From: JALZVT01 sp039029135
GTDB taxonomy: Bacteria > Pseudomonadota > Gammaproteobacteria > Pseudomonadales > Azotimanducaceae
Assembly: GCA_039029135.1 (NCBI GenBank)
Contig: JBCCGT010000004.1
Coordinates: 186,001-250,000 of the forward strand
Reading direction: 5' to 3'
DNA: 64,000 nucleotides
The notes under the pieces are model-generated. The model saw only the letters and a program-made list of their open reading frames with translations, made no database searches and had not been told where the DNA came from. Below are positions 8,818-21,425 of this stretch, one piece after another. Within the stretch, counting starts at the first letter, position 1. Each line of letters begins with the position of its first letter. The position numbers were made by a program, and so were the translations under genes.

Positions 8818-9211
8818 GGTCGCTCCAATGTCCTTCTTTGTTTGCGGTGTTGCTTGGGTGTCTTGATGGCGAGTGTTTGTTCTGCGTGCCCGATGGGCGC
8901 AGCAGCGCTGGCGGCGGACTGGTCAGGAGACCAGAGACCGTGGGTAGTGGAGGTCCCGAACGACCGCCCGACGGCCCGGGGCGCGAAGCCGCGGAGAAGA
9001 CGCTAAACGGTCGTTAATACAGTCCGTCAAGTGGTATTCTTTCTTTATTGCGGGCGTTTCTTGGAGTGCATAGAGTAGCGCGATTCCGCATCGGTCGGGC
9101 CGTACCCGCAAATTCTGCGGCGGCTCGGCACCTAACGGCTGGGTACGCAGCGGTTTCGTACGCAGCGATTGAGCACGCAGCCCCTGCGACACACGAGAGC
9201 GTTGAAGTAAC
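8818..9211. other. Divergent intergenic region moaB / fused carboxylase
   Basis: 394 bases with no supportable gene. It separates two divergent transcripts and must hold both promoters. The most AT-rich part is 9009-9056, the likeliest promoter core, although no hexamer pair is convincing. A set of phased direct repeats lies at 9143-9182 just before the carboxylase start. No protein-like small frame stands out. Confidence 0.6.
9143..9182 (+). repeat. Three direct repeats at exact 15-bp spacing
   Basis: GTACGCAGCG occurs at 9143-9152 and 9158-9167, with a near copy GCACGCAGCC at 9173-9182. The spacing is exactly 15 bases each time. They end 29 bases before the carboxylase start, in the leader or promoter zone, and could bind a regulator or be a simple duplication product. 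Confidence 0.7.
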
Positions 9212-14119
<4,908 letters not shown>

Positions 14120-14135
14120 TTCTGGGCGTAGCTAA

Positions 14136-14158
14136 GCGCGCCAAGCAGTAGGGCGCGC
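14136..14158. terminator. GC-rich hairpin between convergent genes
   Basis: GCGCGCC at 14136-14142 and GGCGCGC at 14152-14158 pair perfectly around a 9-base loop, 17 bases after the carboxylase stop and 18 before the end of the convergent TSUP gene. There is no T-run, so it could act as a weak bidirectional or Rho-assisted terminator. Confidence 0.4.
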
Positions 14159-14175
14159 GAATCAGGAGGGCGCGT

Positions 14176-14946
14176 CTAGTCCAGTGTTGCCGCGCGCAGC
14201 GCGTTCACGACGCACACCGCGCCCAGGGCCAGAATCACGCCGCGACTCACCCGCCTGAAGCCATCGTTTGAGAAGCGCCCCAGCAGGCGCGTACCCAGCC
14301 AGTTCGCGCCGATGGACGCGAGCACCGCGGCGGGCAACAGCCATAGCGGAACCTCCAGCGACAGGGCGCTCGCATCGGCCGCGTCCTGCAACATTCGCAA
14401 ACTGACGACGCCATAGAACGCGAGCTTCGCGAGATGACCGATGGTCTGGGTAATGCCCTTGGTCGCCACGATCTGGTGCCGATCGAGCGTGCTGTTGACG
14501 TAAAACAGATCGAGCAGCGGCCCCGAGGCGCCGGCGACGAGCTGGGCGCCGGTGACGAGCGCGCCGCAGGCGTACTGGCTGCGCGGATTGGTGATGACCA
14601 CCGGGCTGTTGTCTGGCAGCAGCAGCGCGAGCCAGGGAAACAGGCCGATCAGCAGCAGCACGAGCCACGCCGGCGGCAGCCAGGCGAGCGCCGCGAACGC
14701 GGCGACGGCGAAAGCGGCGCCGACCAGATAGCGCGGCAGCACCGACCAGACAATGTGCGCGCGCAGAAACCAGGCGCGTGAAGCGTTGGAGAACGCCTGC
14801 ACGAGCCCGTGCAGCATCATCGCCGCCGGCACCGACAGCAAGAGTACGAGCAGCGCCATTAGGATCAGGCCACCGGCCATGCCGAGCACGCCTGAGATGA
14901 GGCTGGTGCCGAACACGGCGAGCAGTATGAGGACGGGCGCGCTCAT
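14176..14946 (-). CDS. TSUP (TauE/SafE) family membrane transporter
   Basis: A 256-residue, highly hydrophobic protein with about eight predicted membrane helices. The family exports sulfite, sulfoacetate or other organosulfur anions, or acts as an anion permease. The first helix carries the family pattern FGTSLISGVLGMAGGLILM (two half-repeats, the second near TKGITQTIGHLAKLAFYG). ATG 14946 is the start. It is divergent from a LysR regulator 83 bases away, the classic arrangement for regulator and target, so an inducible anion or organic-acid export role is likely. The substrate is not predictable. Confidence 0.82.
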   Translation of the reverse strand: MSAPVLILLAVFGTSLISGVLGMAGGLILMALLVLLLSVPAAMMLHGLVQAFSNASRAWFLRAHIVWSVLPRYLVGAAFAVAAFAALAWLPPAWLVLLLIGLFPWLALLLPDNSPVVITNPRSQYACGALVTGAQLVAGASGPLLDLFYVNSTLDRHQIVATKGITQTIGHLAKLAFYGVVSLRMLQDAADASALSLEVPLWLLPAAVLASIGANWLGTRLLGRFSNDGFRRVSRGVILALGAVCVVNALRAATLD

Positions 14947-15029
14947 AGCGAGATTAGACCCCAGTCGTTCCTATGAACAAAGCGACTTGGTGGAATACAA
15001 TTGTTTTCTCTTTGGCATGAGTTGGTTCT
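14947..15029. promoter_or_regulatory. Divergent LysR/TSUP promoter region
   Basis: This 83-base gap is AT-rich for the window. Facing the LysR gene, TACAAT at 14996-15001 is a good -10 element with TGAACA at 14974-14979 as a weak -35 (16-base spacing). A short palindrome, ACAATTGT, overlaps the -10 and could be part of a LysR operator. This is assigned by eye only. Confidence 0.35.
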
Positions 15030-15905
15030 GTGATTGAGCATCTGGAGACGCTGGTGGCGCTGTCGCGAACCGGGACCATGATGGAGACCGCGACGACGCT
15101 GTCGATCTCTCAGTCGGCGGTGTCTAAGCGCATCGCAACCCTTGAGCGTCACTACGATCGCAAGCTGATCGAACGGCAGGGCCGGCGGGTGGTGCTCACC
15201 GCGAGCGGCGTGCGCCTGGTGGAGCGGGTAGGTCCGCTCGTATCGGAGCTGCGCAGCGTGTTCCTCGAAGACAATGCGCTGCGCAAGGGCAAGATCATCG
15301 TTGGGGTGTCGGATGCGATCCTGGCGAGTTGGGGACCGGCGCTGTTCGCCAGCGTGCGCGAGCCGGGCGTCGAGCTGCAGTTTCACGCCCAGCGCTCGCC
15401 GACGGTGCTCGATCGGATTCGCGCGGGTGAATACATGGTGGGCATCTGCACCGGTTTCTCGGAGCGCGAGACCGACGTGCAGTCGGAGGTGCTGCACCTC
15501 GAGCCGATGGTGATAATCCCCAGCGGCCTGACGCCGCTGACCTACTCGACGGGGCAGCCCCTCGATGTAATTACCATCGAGTCGCGTTCGGGCGCGTGGG
15601 CCTCGATCGAGGACGACCTGCGCCGCCTGCGGCTGCAGCGAGCGACGTCGCTGGAGTCCTTTTTCGCCGTGGCGCAGATGGCGGTGGCGGGCTTCGGTCA
15701 CGGTCTCGTGCCGGCAGGCGTGGCCGAAACGCTGCAGGTCCCGAAGTCGAGCCTCATCGTGCCCGACATTGACGGCCTGGTGCGGCCGGTGCGCTTCGTG
15801 GCCCGCAAGTCGATGTTCTCGCGGCCCCTCGTGCAGGGTTTTTATGCTCAACTGCAGGGCGGTTTGCGGGCGCGGCAGCGTCGCCTGCGAGCCTGGTTGG
15901 GGTGA
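15030..15905 (+). CDS. LysR-family transcriptional regulator
   Basis: A 291-residue regulator with an N-terminal winged helix-turn-helix (residues about 2-60, TATTLSISQSAVSKRIATLE) and a C-terminal effector domain of periplasmic-binding-protein fold from about residue 88 (GKIIVGVSDAILASWG). It starts with GTG at 15030. It is divergent from the TSUP transporter and probably controls it in response to the transported anion. Its stop is next to the start of the small monooxygenase gene, so the two may be cotranscribed. Confidence 0.9.
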   Translation: MIEHLETLVALSRTGTMMETATTLSISQSAVSKRIATLERHYDRKLIERQGRRVVLTASGVRLVERVGPLVSELRSVFLEDNALRKGKIIVGVSDAILASWGPALFASVREPGVELQFHAQRSPTVLDRIRAGEYMVGICTGFSERETDVQSEVLHLEPMVIIPSGLTPLTYSTGQPLDVITIESRSGAWASIEDDLRRLRLQRATSLESFFAVAQMAVAGFGHGLVPAGVAETLQVPKSSLIVPDIDGLVRPVRFVARKSMFSRPLVQGFYAQLQGGLRARQRRLRAWLG

Positions 15906-15922
15906 TGGCGCAGGAGAATGCG

Positions 15923-16213
15923 ATGACCAAGATAACGCTCAGCGGCCGCATCGACGTGCCGCCGGCCGACCTGGCCGCGGTGCTCGCCGAGCTGCCCAAC
16001 CACGTCGCGTTGACCCGCCAGGAGCCCGGCTGTCTGGTGTTTCGCGTCGAGCCGCGCTTCGATGCGCCTAACGTGTTTGACGTCTATGAAGAGTTCGAGG
16101 ACGAAGCGGCGTTCGAGGCGCACCAGGCTCGGGTGCGGACGTCGACCTGGGGGACCGTGTCGGCGGGCGCGTCGCGCCAGTACAAGATTGAGGGGCTGTC
16201 CACCAGCCGCTAG
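15923..16213 (+). CDS. Antibiotic biosynthesis monooxygenase (ABM) domain protein
   Basis: A small dimeric alpha+beta barrel protein of 96 residues resembling putative quinol monooxygenases (YgiN type). The ABM pattern is visible: a beta strand ITLSGRIDVPPADLAAVLAE, then ALTRQEPGCLVFRVEPR, then FDVYEEFEDEAAFEAHQA. I start it at ATG 15923 (MTKITLSG); in-frame GTG 15902 and ATG 15905 add only MMAQENA and overlap the LysR stop. Its stop shares four bases with the stop of the convergent esterase. The substrate is unknown. Confidence 0.8.
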   Translation: MTKITLSGRIDVPPADLAAVLAELPNHVALTRQEPGCLVFRVEPRFDAPNVFDVYEEFEDEAAFEAHQARVRTSTWGTVSAGASRQYKIEGLSTSR

Positions 16214-17541
16214 CCAAGCTCGCGCTGCGCCGGATAGGGTGCCCAGTCATCCGGCAGGGTGCCGCTGTGTGCGAATGACACCCACAGCGACTGCATGGAC
16301 TCCTGCAGTGCCTCGTACCCTGGTCCCACGAACTTGCGCGTGCTCGGTGCGTCGACGTTGCCGAACACGAAGGGAATCTCGATCGCGTGACAGGCACGCA
16401 GCCAGCCCCGCAGCGCGGGCGAGCGCCAATTGAACCGATACAACCAGGTGGGTGCCGCATCCGGCGCCGCGCTGCGGGCGGCCGCGTAGTCGAGCACCGG
16501 GCGTCGATAGCGCAGCTCGGTCTCTGCGGCGGCGAGCAGCTCCAGCGGCGTCGCGTCGAGGTTGGACTGGCGCAGCGCCCGTAGCTCGGCGTCGCTCATG
16601 CGGCCGTCGAGGGTCGCGGTCAGCTCGGCGCGGGTTAGCCGGCGACGCGGATTCATGTAGAGCCGATGCTCGTCGGCGTTGTGGCCAATCAACAGCGGCA
16701 CGCTGGCCCGCGCGGCTGCTGCCTGTTCAGGCATCTGGGGCAGCAATACGCCGTCCGTCCAGGGGCGGAACGCGGTGCCGCCGAGGTCGCGGCGCTGAGT
16801 CCGGATGAATTCTGTCTGCAGCTCGATTAGGCGGTTCGCGTCCGGCGGGCTGCGTTCGGCGGCGAGCACGTCCTGCCAGCGCGACTCGGCGGTCGCGAAC
16901 TGGGTCGCCGTCGCCACGTTGTTGCCGGCGCCACTCTGCGCGATGGCGCGATGGAACAGGCCTTCGGCAGCGGGGCTGGTCAGCAGATTGCACACGCTCA
17001 TCGCGCCCGCGGACTCGCCAAACAGTGTGACCCTGGACGGATCGCCGCCGACCTGATCGATGTTATCGCGCACCCAGGTCAGCGCCGCGATCTGGTCGGC
17101 GTGACACAGATTGTTGCGCCCCAGCGCGCCGAGCCGATAGTTTGGCCGCACCACGACGACCCCGCGGCGGGCGAGATGGCCGCCGTCGAACAGCGTATCG
17201 CTCGCATCGCCGGTGATGTAGCCGCCGCCGTACAGCCACACCATGACCGGCGCGTTCTCGGGCCCGTCTGCGGGCGCGTCGACGTTCAGATACAGGCAGT
17301 CGCGCGCGGTGTTTGCCGCGCTGCGCATGCCCATTCCCAGAAACTGCGGTTGCAGCGGCGCGGGCTTGGCCGCGGTGCACGGCAATGCGTTGGTCCAGGG
17401 CCGCGGCGCGGCAGGCCGCGCGTCGGCGCGCTCGCTGAGCGGCGGCTCCGCGAAGGGTATCCCGCGCAGTCGGAACACCCCTTCGCTGACCGTGCCCAGC
17501 ACCGGGCCTGGCTGAGTCGAGACGATACGCTGCGTAGTCAC
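16210..17541 (-). CDS. Type-B carboxylesterase
   Basis: An alpha/beta-hydrolase of the carboxylesterase/cholinesterase family, hydrolysing carboxylic esters. The nucleophile elbow is GESAGA, the oxyanion segment is YGGGYITGD, the acid is probably Glu in GHNADEHRLY and the catalytic His is in RACHAIEIPFVFG. N-terminal family features (GTVSEGVFRLRGIPFAEPP; DCLYLNV) are present. I start it at GTG 17541 (443 residues), which begins VTTQRIVSTQPGPVLG as expected; a TTG at 17625 would add 28 Arg/Pro-rich residues and is less likely. No clear signal peptide is visible from either start, so it is probably cytosolic. Confidence 0.88.
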   Translation of the reverse strand: MTTQRIVSTQPGPVLGTVSEGVFRLRGIPFAEPPLSERADARPAAPRPWTNALPCTAAKPAPLQPQFLGMGMRSAANTARDCLYLNVDAPADGPENAPVMVWLYGGGYITGDASDTLFDGGHLARRGVVVVRPNYRLGALGRNNLCHADQIAALTWVRDNIDQVGGDPSRVTLFGESAGAMSVCNLLTSPAAEGLFHRAIAQSGAGNNVATATQFATAESRWQDVLAAERSPPDANRLIELQTEFIRTQRRDLGGTAFRPWTDGVLLPQMPEQAAAARASVPLLIGHNADEHRLYMNPRRRLTRAELTATLDGRMSDAELRALRQSNLDATPLELLAAAETELRYRRPVLDYAAARSAAPDAAPTWLYRFNWRSPALRGWLRACHAIEIPFVFGNVDAPSTRKFVGPGYEALQESMQSLWVSFAHSGTLPDDWAPYPAQRELG

Positions 17542-17653
17542 TGGTAGCTGAGTGTCCGGAAGGCGGCGCAGTGTAGCAGCGACCGGTCGACGTTGTGCGC
17601 GCGGCGATGGCCGTGTGAGGTGCAAAGAAAAGCGCGGTCGTGTGCCTAGTGGC

Positions 17654-18724
17654 CTATTCCGGCTGCTCTATCTGCTGGTCGGTGCGACACCAGTGGGCGA
17701 CCACGTCGGCCCAGTCCTCGTCGTCATTCAGGCATGGAATCAGCGTAAAAGCCTCGCCGCCGGCCTCGAGGAACGTGTCGCGCCCCTGCATCCCGAGTTC
17801 TTCCAGAGTTTCCAGGTTGTCGGCGATGAAGGCCGGGCTCGCGACCGCCAGGTGCTTGACGCCGCGCGCGGGGAGTTCCCGCAGCGTCTCGTCCGTGTAG
17901 GGTCGCAGCCAGGGCGTGCGCCCCAGGCGCGACTGGAAGCTAACGCTGTAGCCATCCGCTGTGAGTCCGAGTTCCGCGGCGACGGCGTGGGTGGTCGCAT
18001 ACACCTGGTGTCGATAGCAGGTGGCGTGCGCCGTCGAGTTGGTCTCGCAGCAGTCGTCGCTGCGCAAGCAGTGACGGCCGGTCGGATCTTCCTTGCGCAG
18101 GTGCGCCTCTGGCAGGCCGTGGTAGCTGAACAGCAGGTGATCGAACTCGTCGGGCAGCGCGCGCCTGATGCTCGCAGCGAGCACGCCGATGTAGTCGGGC
18201 GCGGTGAAGAAGGGCTCGACGACGCGCAGCGTCTGATGCTCGAGCAGCGCCTCGCGGGCGGCCTTAATCGTCGTGCCGCGAGTCGAGTTGGCGTGGTGGG
18301 GATAGGCCGTGAGCAGCAGCACCTCGTCGCACTTCTGCAGATGTCTCAGGCCCTGCGCGATGTTCGGTTTGCCGTAGCGCATCGCCAGCGCGACGGGCAT
18401 ATCGAGTCGCGCGCGCAGCGCCTCGGCGAAGCGGTGGCTGTAGTAGATCAGCGGCGAACCGGGCTCTGTGTCGCGCCAGATGCTGGCATAGGCTGCGGCG
18501 CTTTCGGCGGGACGCGTGCGTAGCACGAACGCGGAAACGATGAAGCGGCGCAGTGGCCAGGGCAGCGTGATGACGGCGGGGTCCATCAGGAATTCGTCCA
18601 GATAGGTCCGCAGATCGGCTTCCGTCGGCGAGGCCGGGGAGCCCAGATTGACGAGCAGTATGCCGCGCCGATTGGGGGTCGACGGGGCAGGAACCTGCCG
18701 CGCGTTGGCTTGGTCGCTGTTCAC
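17654..18724 (-). CDS. hemH: Ferrochelatase
   Basis: Inserts ferrous iron into protoporphyrin IX, the last step of heme synthesis. The family start RGILLVNLGSPASP, the active-site His in LLFSYHGLPEAHLRKEDP, and FQSRLGRTPWLRPYTDE are all present. GTG 18724 gives 356 residues; the frame continues upstream to 18889 but that extension would run into the divergent hisH region and looks non-coding. Several Cys (CLRSDDCCET; HATCYRHQ) cluster near the active site; some bacterial ferrochelatases carry an iron-sulfur cluster, but I cannot assign one here. Confidence 0.93.
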   Translation of the reverse strand: MNSDQANARQVPAPSTPNRRGILLVNLGSPASPTEADLRTYLDEFLMDPAVITLPWPLRRFIVSAFVLRTRPAESAAAYASIWRDTEPGSPLIYYSHRFAEALRARLDMPVALAMRYGKPNIAQGLRHLQKCDEVLLLTAYPHHANSTRGTTIKAAREALLEHQTLRVVEPFFTAPDYIGVLAASIRRALPDEFDHLLFSYHGLPEAHLRKEDPTGRHCLRSDDCCETNSTAHATCYRHQVYATTHAVAAELGLTADGYSVSFQSRLGRTPWLRPYTDETLRELPARGVKHLAVASPAFIADNLETLEELGMQGRDTFLEAGGEAFTLIPCLNDDEDWADVVAHWCRTDQQIEQPE

Positions 18725-18774
18725 GGCGTGATAGTATCCGCGCTCTTTCGCGCTGTCAGGCGAGCGATCGGCGA

Positions 18775-18885
18775 ATGTGGACAGCACTGCTTGCCGGCTG
18801 TGTGCTGGCTTCCGCAATGCGTTCAGGCGAACAGGCGGCGCGCGCAAACGATCTGGCCCTGAGTTTGAGTGATCCATGGCTGTAA
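18775..18885 (+). CDS. Possible small lipoprotein overlapping the hisH start
   Basis: A 36-codon frame starting at ATG 18775 encodes a very short hydrophobic N-terminus with a lipobox-like LLAGC (MWTALLAGCVLASAM) and then a short tail. It ends inside the first codons of hisH, so it could be a real leader lipoprotein or a translation-coupling leader. It has no strong ribosome site and I know no homologue. It may equally be chance in a GC-rich gap. Confidence 0.25.
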   Translation: MWTALLAGCVLASAMRSGEQAARANDLALSLSDPWL

Positions 18886-19499
18886 TCATTGACTACGACG
18901 CCGGCAATTTGCGCAGCGTCCAGCGCGCCTGCGCCGAGGTCGGGCTTGCGGCCCAGATCAGCGCCGATCCGGCCGCTGTGCGTCGCGCCGATCGCGTCAT
19001 CTTTCCCGGCGTCGGTGCTGCCGGCCCGGGCATGGCCAGCGTCCGCCGCAACGGTCTGGATCACGCGCTGCTCGATGCGTTTGCTGCCGGTACGCCGATC
19101 CTCGGTATCTGTCTGGGGGTGCAAATCTCGCTCGACTATTCCGAAGAGCAGGAGACCAAGACCCTCGGACTGCTGCCTGGTCGCGTGAAGCGCTTTGCGT
19201 TCACCGATCCGTCGCTGAAGGTGCCGCACATGGGCTGGAACGAGGTGCGGCCGGTGCGTCCGCATCCGCTGCTGGAGGGCATCGCGCCCGGCGATGAGTT
19301 CTATTTCGTCCACGGCCTGTACCCCGCACCTGAGGACGCAGAATCGGTCTTTGCGGTCGCGGACTACGAGCACGAATTCGCCTGTGCCATCGGGCTCAGA
19401 AACTATTTCGGCACGCAGTTTCACACCGAGAAGAGCGGCCGGGTCGGCCTCGAGCTGCTGGCGCGCTTTGCCGCCTGGGATGGCAGCCATGCTGAGTAA
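18876..19499 (+). CDS. hisH: Imidazole glycerol phosphate synthase, glutaminase subunit HisH
   Basis: Class I glutamine amidotransferase that supplies ammonia to HisF in histidine biosynthesis. The nucleophile Cys is in GICLGVQ, and the His-Glu pair is in GTQFHTEKSG near the C-terminus. The IIDYDAGNLRSV start is standard for HisH. The protein is 207 residues. It overlaps hisF by 11 bases, so the two subunits are translationally coupled. No other his gene is nearby, so the pathway is split across the genome, or this is a second copy. Confidence 0.93.
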   Translation: MAVIIDYDAGNLRSVQRACAEVGLAAQISADPAAVRRADRVIFPGVGAAGPGMASVRRNGLDHALLDAFAAGTPILGICLGVQISLDYSEEQETKTLGLLPGRVKRFAFTDPSLKVPHMGWNEVRPVRPHPLLEGIAPGDEFYFVHGLYPAPEDAESVFAVADYEHEFACAIGLRNYFGTQFHTEKSGRVGLELLARFAAWDGSHAE

Positions 19500-20268
19500 G
19501 CGTCTCATTGCCTGTCTGGATGTGCGCGACGGCAAGCTGGCCAAGAGCGTCAAGTTTGTCGATACCAAAGACATCGGCGATCCGGTGGCGAAGGCCCGCG
19601 AGTACTATCTCGACGGCCTCGACGAGCTGGTGTTCTATGACATCACCGCGAGCCACGAGAAGCGCGGCATCATGCTTGAGTTTGTCGAGGCCGTGGCGAG
19701 CCAGGTGTTCATCCCGCTGTCCGTCGGCGGCGGCGTGCGCAGCGTGGCCGACGCGACCGACCTGCGCCTGGCGGGTGCCGAGAAGATCAACGTCAACTCC
19801 GCCGCCGTCAAAGATCCCGAGCTGATCTCTCGCTGCGCCGGCTCCATCGGCGAGCAGAACGTCGTGCTGTCGATGGACGTGCTCGCGGTCGAGCCCAGCG
19901 CCGAGATACCGTCCGGCTACGAGATCGTGATCAACGGCGGCCGCACGCGTATGGGCGTGGACGCGCTTGCCTGGGCCCAGCGCGGCGAAGCCCTCGGCGC
20001 CGGCGAACTGGTCGTCAACTCGATCGACGCTGACGGTACGCGCGAGGGGTACGAGATTCGGCTGACGCGCATGATTTCTGAAGCCGTGCGCATTCCGGTC
20101 ATCGCCTCGGGCGGAGCCGGCGAACCGTCGCATCTCGTCGATGTCCTCGGTGAGGGCAAGGCGGACGCGGCGCTGGTGGCCTCTATGGTCCATTTCGGCG
20201 ATTACAGCTGCAGCGGCATAAAGCGGGAGCTTTCGGCCGCCGGCGTGAAGATGCGGATGAGCTGGTAG
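19489..20268 (+). CDS. hisF: Imidazole glycerol phosphate synthase, cyclase subunit HisF
   Basis: TIM-barrel cyclase using ammonia from HisH to make imidazole glycerol phosphate and AICAR. The first catalytic Asp is in IACLDVRDG and the second in VVLSMDVLAV; the two phosphate-binding loops are SVGGGVRS and ASGGAGEP. ATG 19489 (MLSKRLIACLDV) is the family start and gives 259 residues; the frame runs upstream through hisH in another reading and should be ignored. Some positions are unusual (KLAKSVKFVDTKDIGDP where most have a V-K-G-V-x-F pattern), which could mean a divergent branch. Confidence 0.92.
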   Translation: MLSKRLIACLDVRDGKLAKSVKFVDTKDIGDPVAKAREYYLDGLDELVFYDITASHEKRGIMLEFVEAVASQVFIPLSVGGGVRSVADATDLRLAGAEKINVNSAAVKDPELISRCAGSIGEQNVVLSMDVLAVEPSAEIPSGYEIVINGGRTRMGVDALAWAQRGEALGAGELVVNSIDADGTREGYEIRLTRMISEAVRIPVIASGGAGEPSHLVDVLGEGKADAALVASMVHFGDYSCSGIKRELSAAGVKMRMSW

Positions 20269-20322
20269 CGGCCGAGCGTCAGCAGCGGTCCCAGGGCTGG
20301 GGCAACGGCAGGAAACGACAGC

Positions 20323-20366
20323 AAAAAAAAACCGCAAACAAAAAGACAGCGAACGAAAGGAAACAG
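20323..20366 (+). promoter_or_regulatory. A-rich leader upstream of quinone oxidoreductase
   Basis: A run of nine A (20323-20331) followed by an A-rich purine stretch ending in AAAGGAAACAGG immediately before the ATG at 20368. In this GC-rich genome it is conspicuous and probably keeps the ribosome site unstructured. Confidence 0.4.
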
Positions 20367-20367
20367 G

Positions 20368-21360
20368 ATGCAAGCGATCGCACACGACGGCGGCGAGCTG
20401 AGCTGGCAGGCGGCGCCGGAGCCGCAGGCCGATGCGGGCGAGGTACTGATCGACGTGCGCGCGAGCGCGGTGAATCGCGCGGACCTGCTGCAGGCCGCGG
20501 GTGGCTATCCGCCGCCGCCGGGCGCGAGTCCGATCCTGGGGCTCGAGTGCGCGGGCGTCGTGGCCGCGGTCGGCGAGGGCGTCACCCGCGTCGAGCCGGG
20601 TGCAGCGGTCTGCGCGCTGCTCGCGGGCGGCGGCTACGCCGAGCGGGTGTCCGTGCCTGCGGGCCAGGTGCTGCCTATGCCTACCGGTCTGAGCTTTGCC
20701 GAGGCCGCGGCCCTGCCCGAGGTGTTCGCGACCGCGTATCTCAACCTGTTCATGGAGGCGCGGCTGGAACCCGGAGAGAGCGTGCTGCTGCATGCCGGTG
20801 CCTCGGGCGTGGGCACGGCCGCGATACAGCTATGCAGGGCGTTCGGGAACCCCAGCTTCGTGACCGCGGGCGGCGCTGACAAGATCGAAGCTTGCACGGC
20901 GCTGGGTGCGGCGGGCGGCCACTCCCGCCACGACGGCTCGTTCGTCGACGCCGTGCTGGGCTTCGCCGGTGACGCCGGCGTCGACGTCATTCTCGATCCC
21001 GTGGGCGGCCGCTATCTGGCCGACAACCAGGCCTGTCTGGGCCTGGACGGTCGGCTGGTGCTAATCGGCCTCATGGGGGGCGCCAGCGCGGAGCTCAACA
21101 TGGCGCTGATGATGATGAAGCGGCAGCGCGTTATCGGCTCGACGCTGCGGGCGCGCAGCGTCGCGTACAAGGCGGCGGTGATGGATCAGCTGGCACAGCG
21201 CGTCTGGCCGCTGGTCGCCGCAGGCGACATCAAGCCCATCGTCCACGAGACCGTGCCGATGGCGGACGCCGCCGCCGCGCACCGGCTGGTCGCGACGAAT
21301 GACACCGTCGGCAAGGTCCTGCTCGCACTACCCGGCGCCGAGGACGTACCGGCAGCCTGA
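20368..21360 (+). CDS. NAD(P)H:quinone oxidoreductase, PIG3/zeta-crystallin type MDR
   Basis: Zinc-free medium-chain dehydrogenase/reductase of 330 residues that reduces quinones or enones with NADPH. GroES-like N-terminal half has DLLQAAGGYPPPPGASPILGLE in two overlapping parts (NRADLLQAAGGYPPPPG; PILGLECAGVV), typical of the PIG3 branch. The Rossmann loop is HAGASGVGTAAIQL at about residue 142. GLMGGASAELNMALMMMKR is also a branch marker. It is preceded by an A-rich leader and followed after 65 bases by the aminotransferase gene; a common transcript is possible. The substrate is unknown. Confidence 0.9.
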   Translation: MQAIAHDGGELSWQAAPEPQADAGEVLIDVRASAVNRADLLQAAGGYPPPPGASPILGLECAGVVAAVGEGVTRVEPGAAVCALLAGGGYAERVSVPAGQVLPMPTGLSFAEAAALPEVFATAYLNLFMEARLEPGESVLLHAGASGVGTAAIQLCRAFGNPSFVTAGGADKIEACTALGAAGGHSRHDGSFVDAVLGFAGDAGVDVILDPVGGRYLADNQACLGLDGRLVLIGLMGGASAELNMALMMMKRQRVIGSTLRARSVAYKAAVMDQLAQRVWPLVAAGDIKPIVHETVPMADAAAAHRLVATNDTVGKVLLALPGAEDVPAA

Positions 21361-21425
21361 ACGCGCAGCGCAATCCCTGCTAGGGTGATGCGCGTGATTG
21401 TGCTGACCGGCACCGAGCCATCCCT

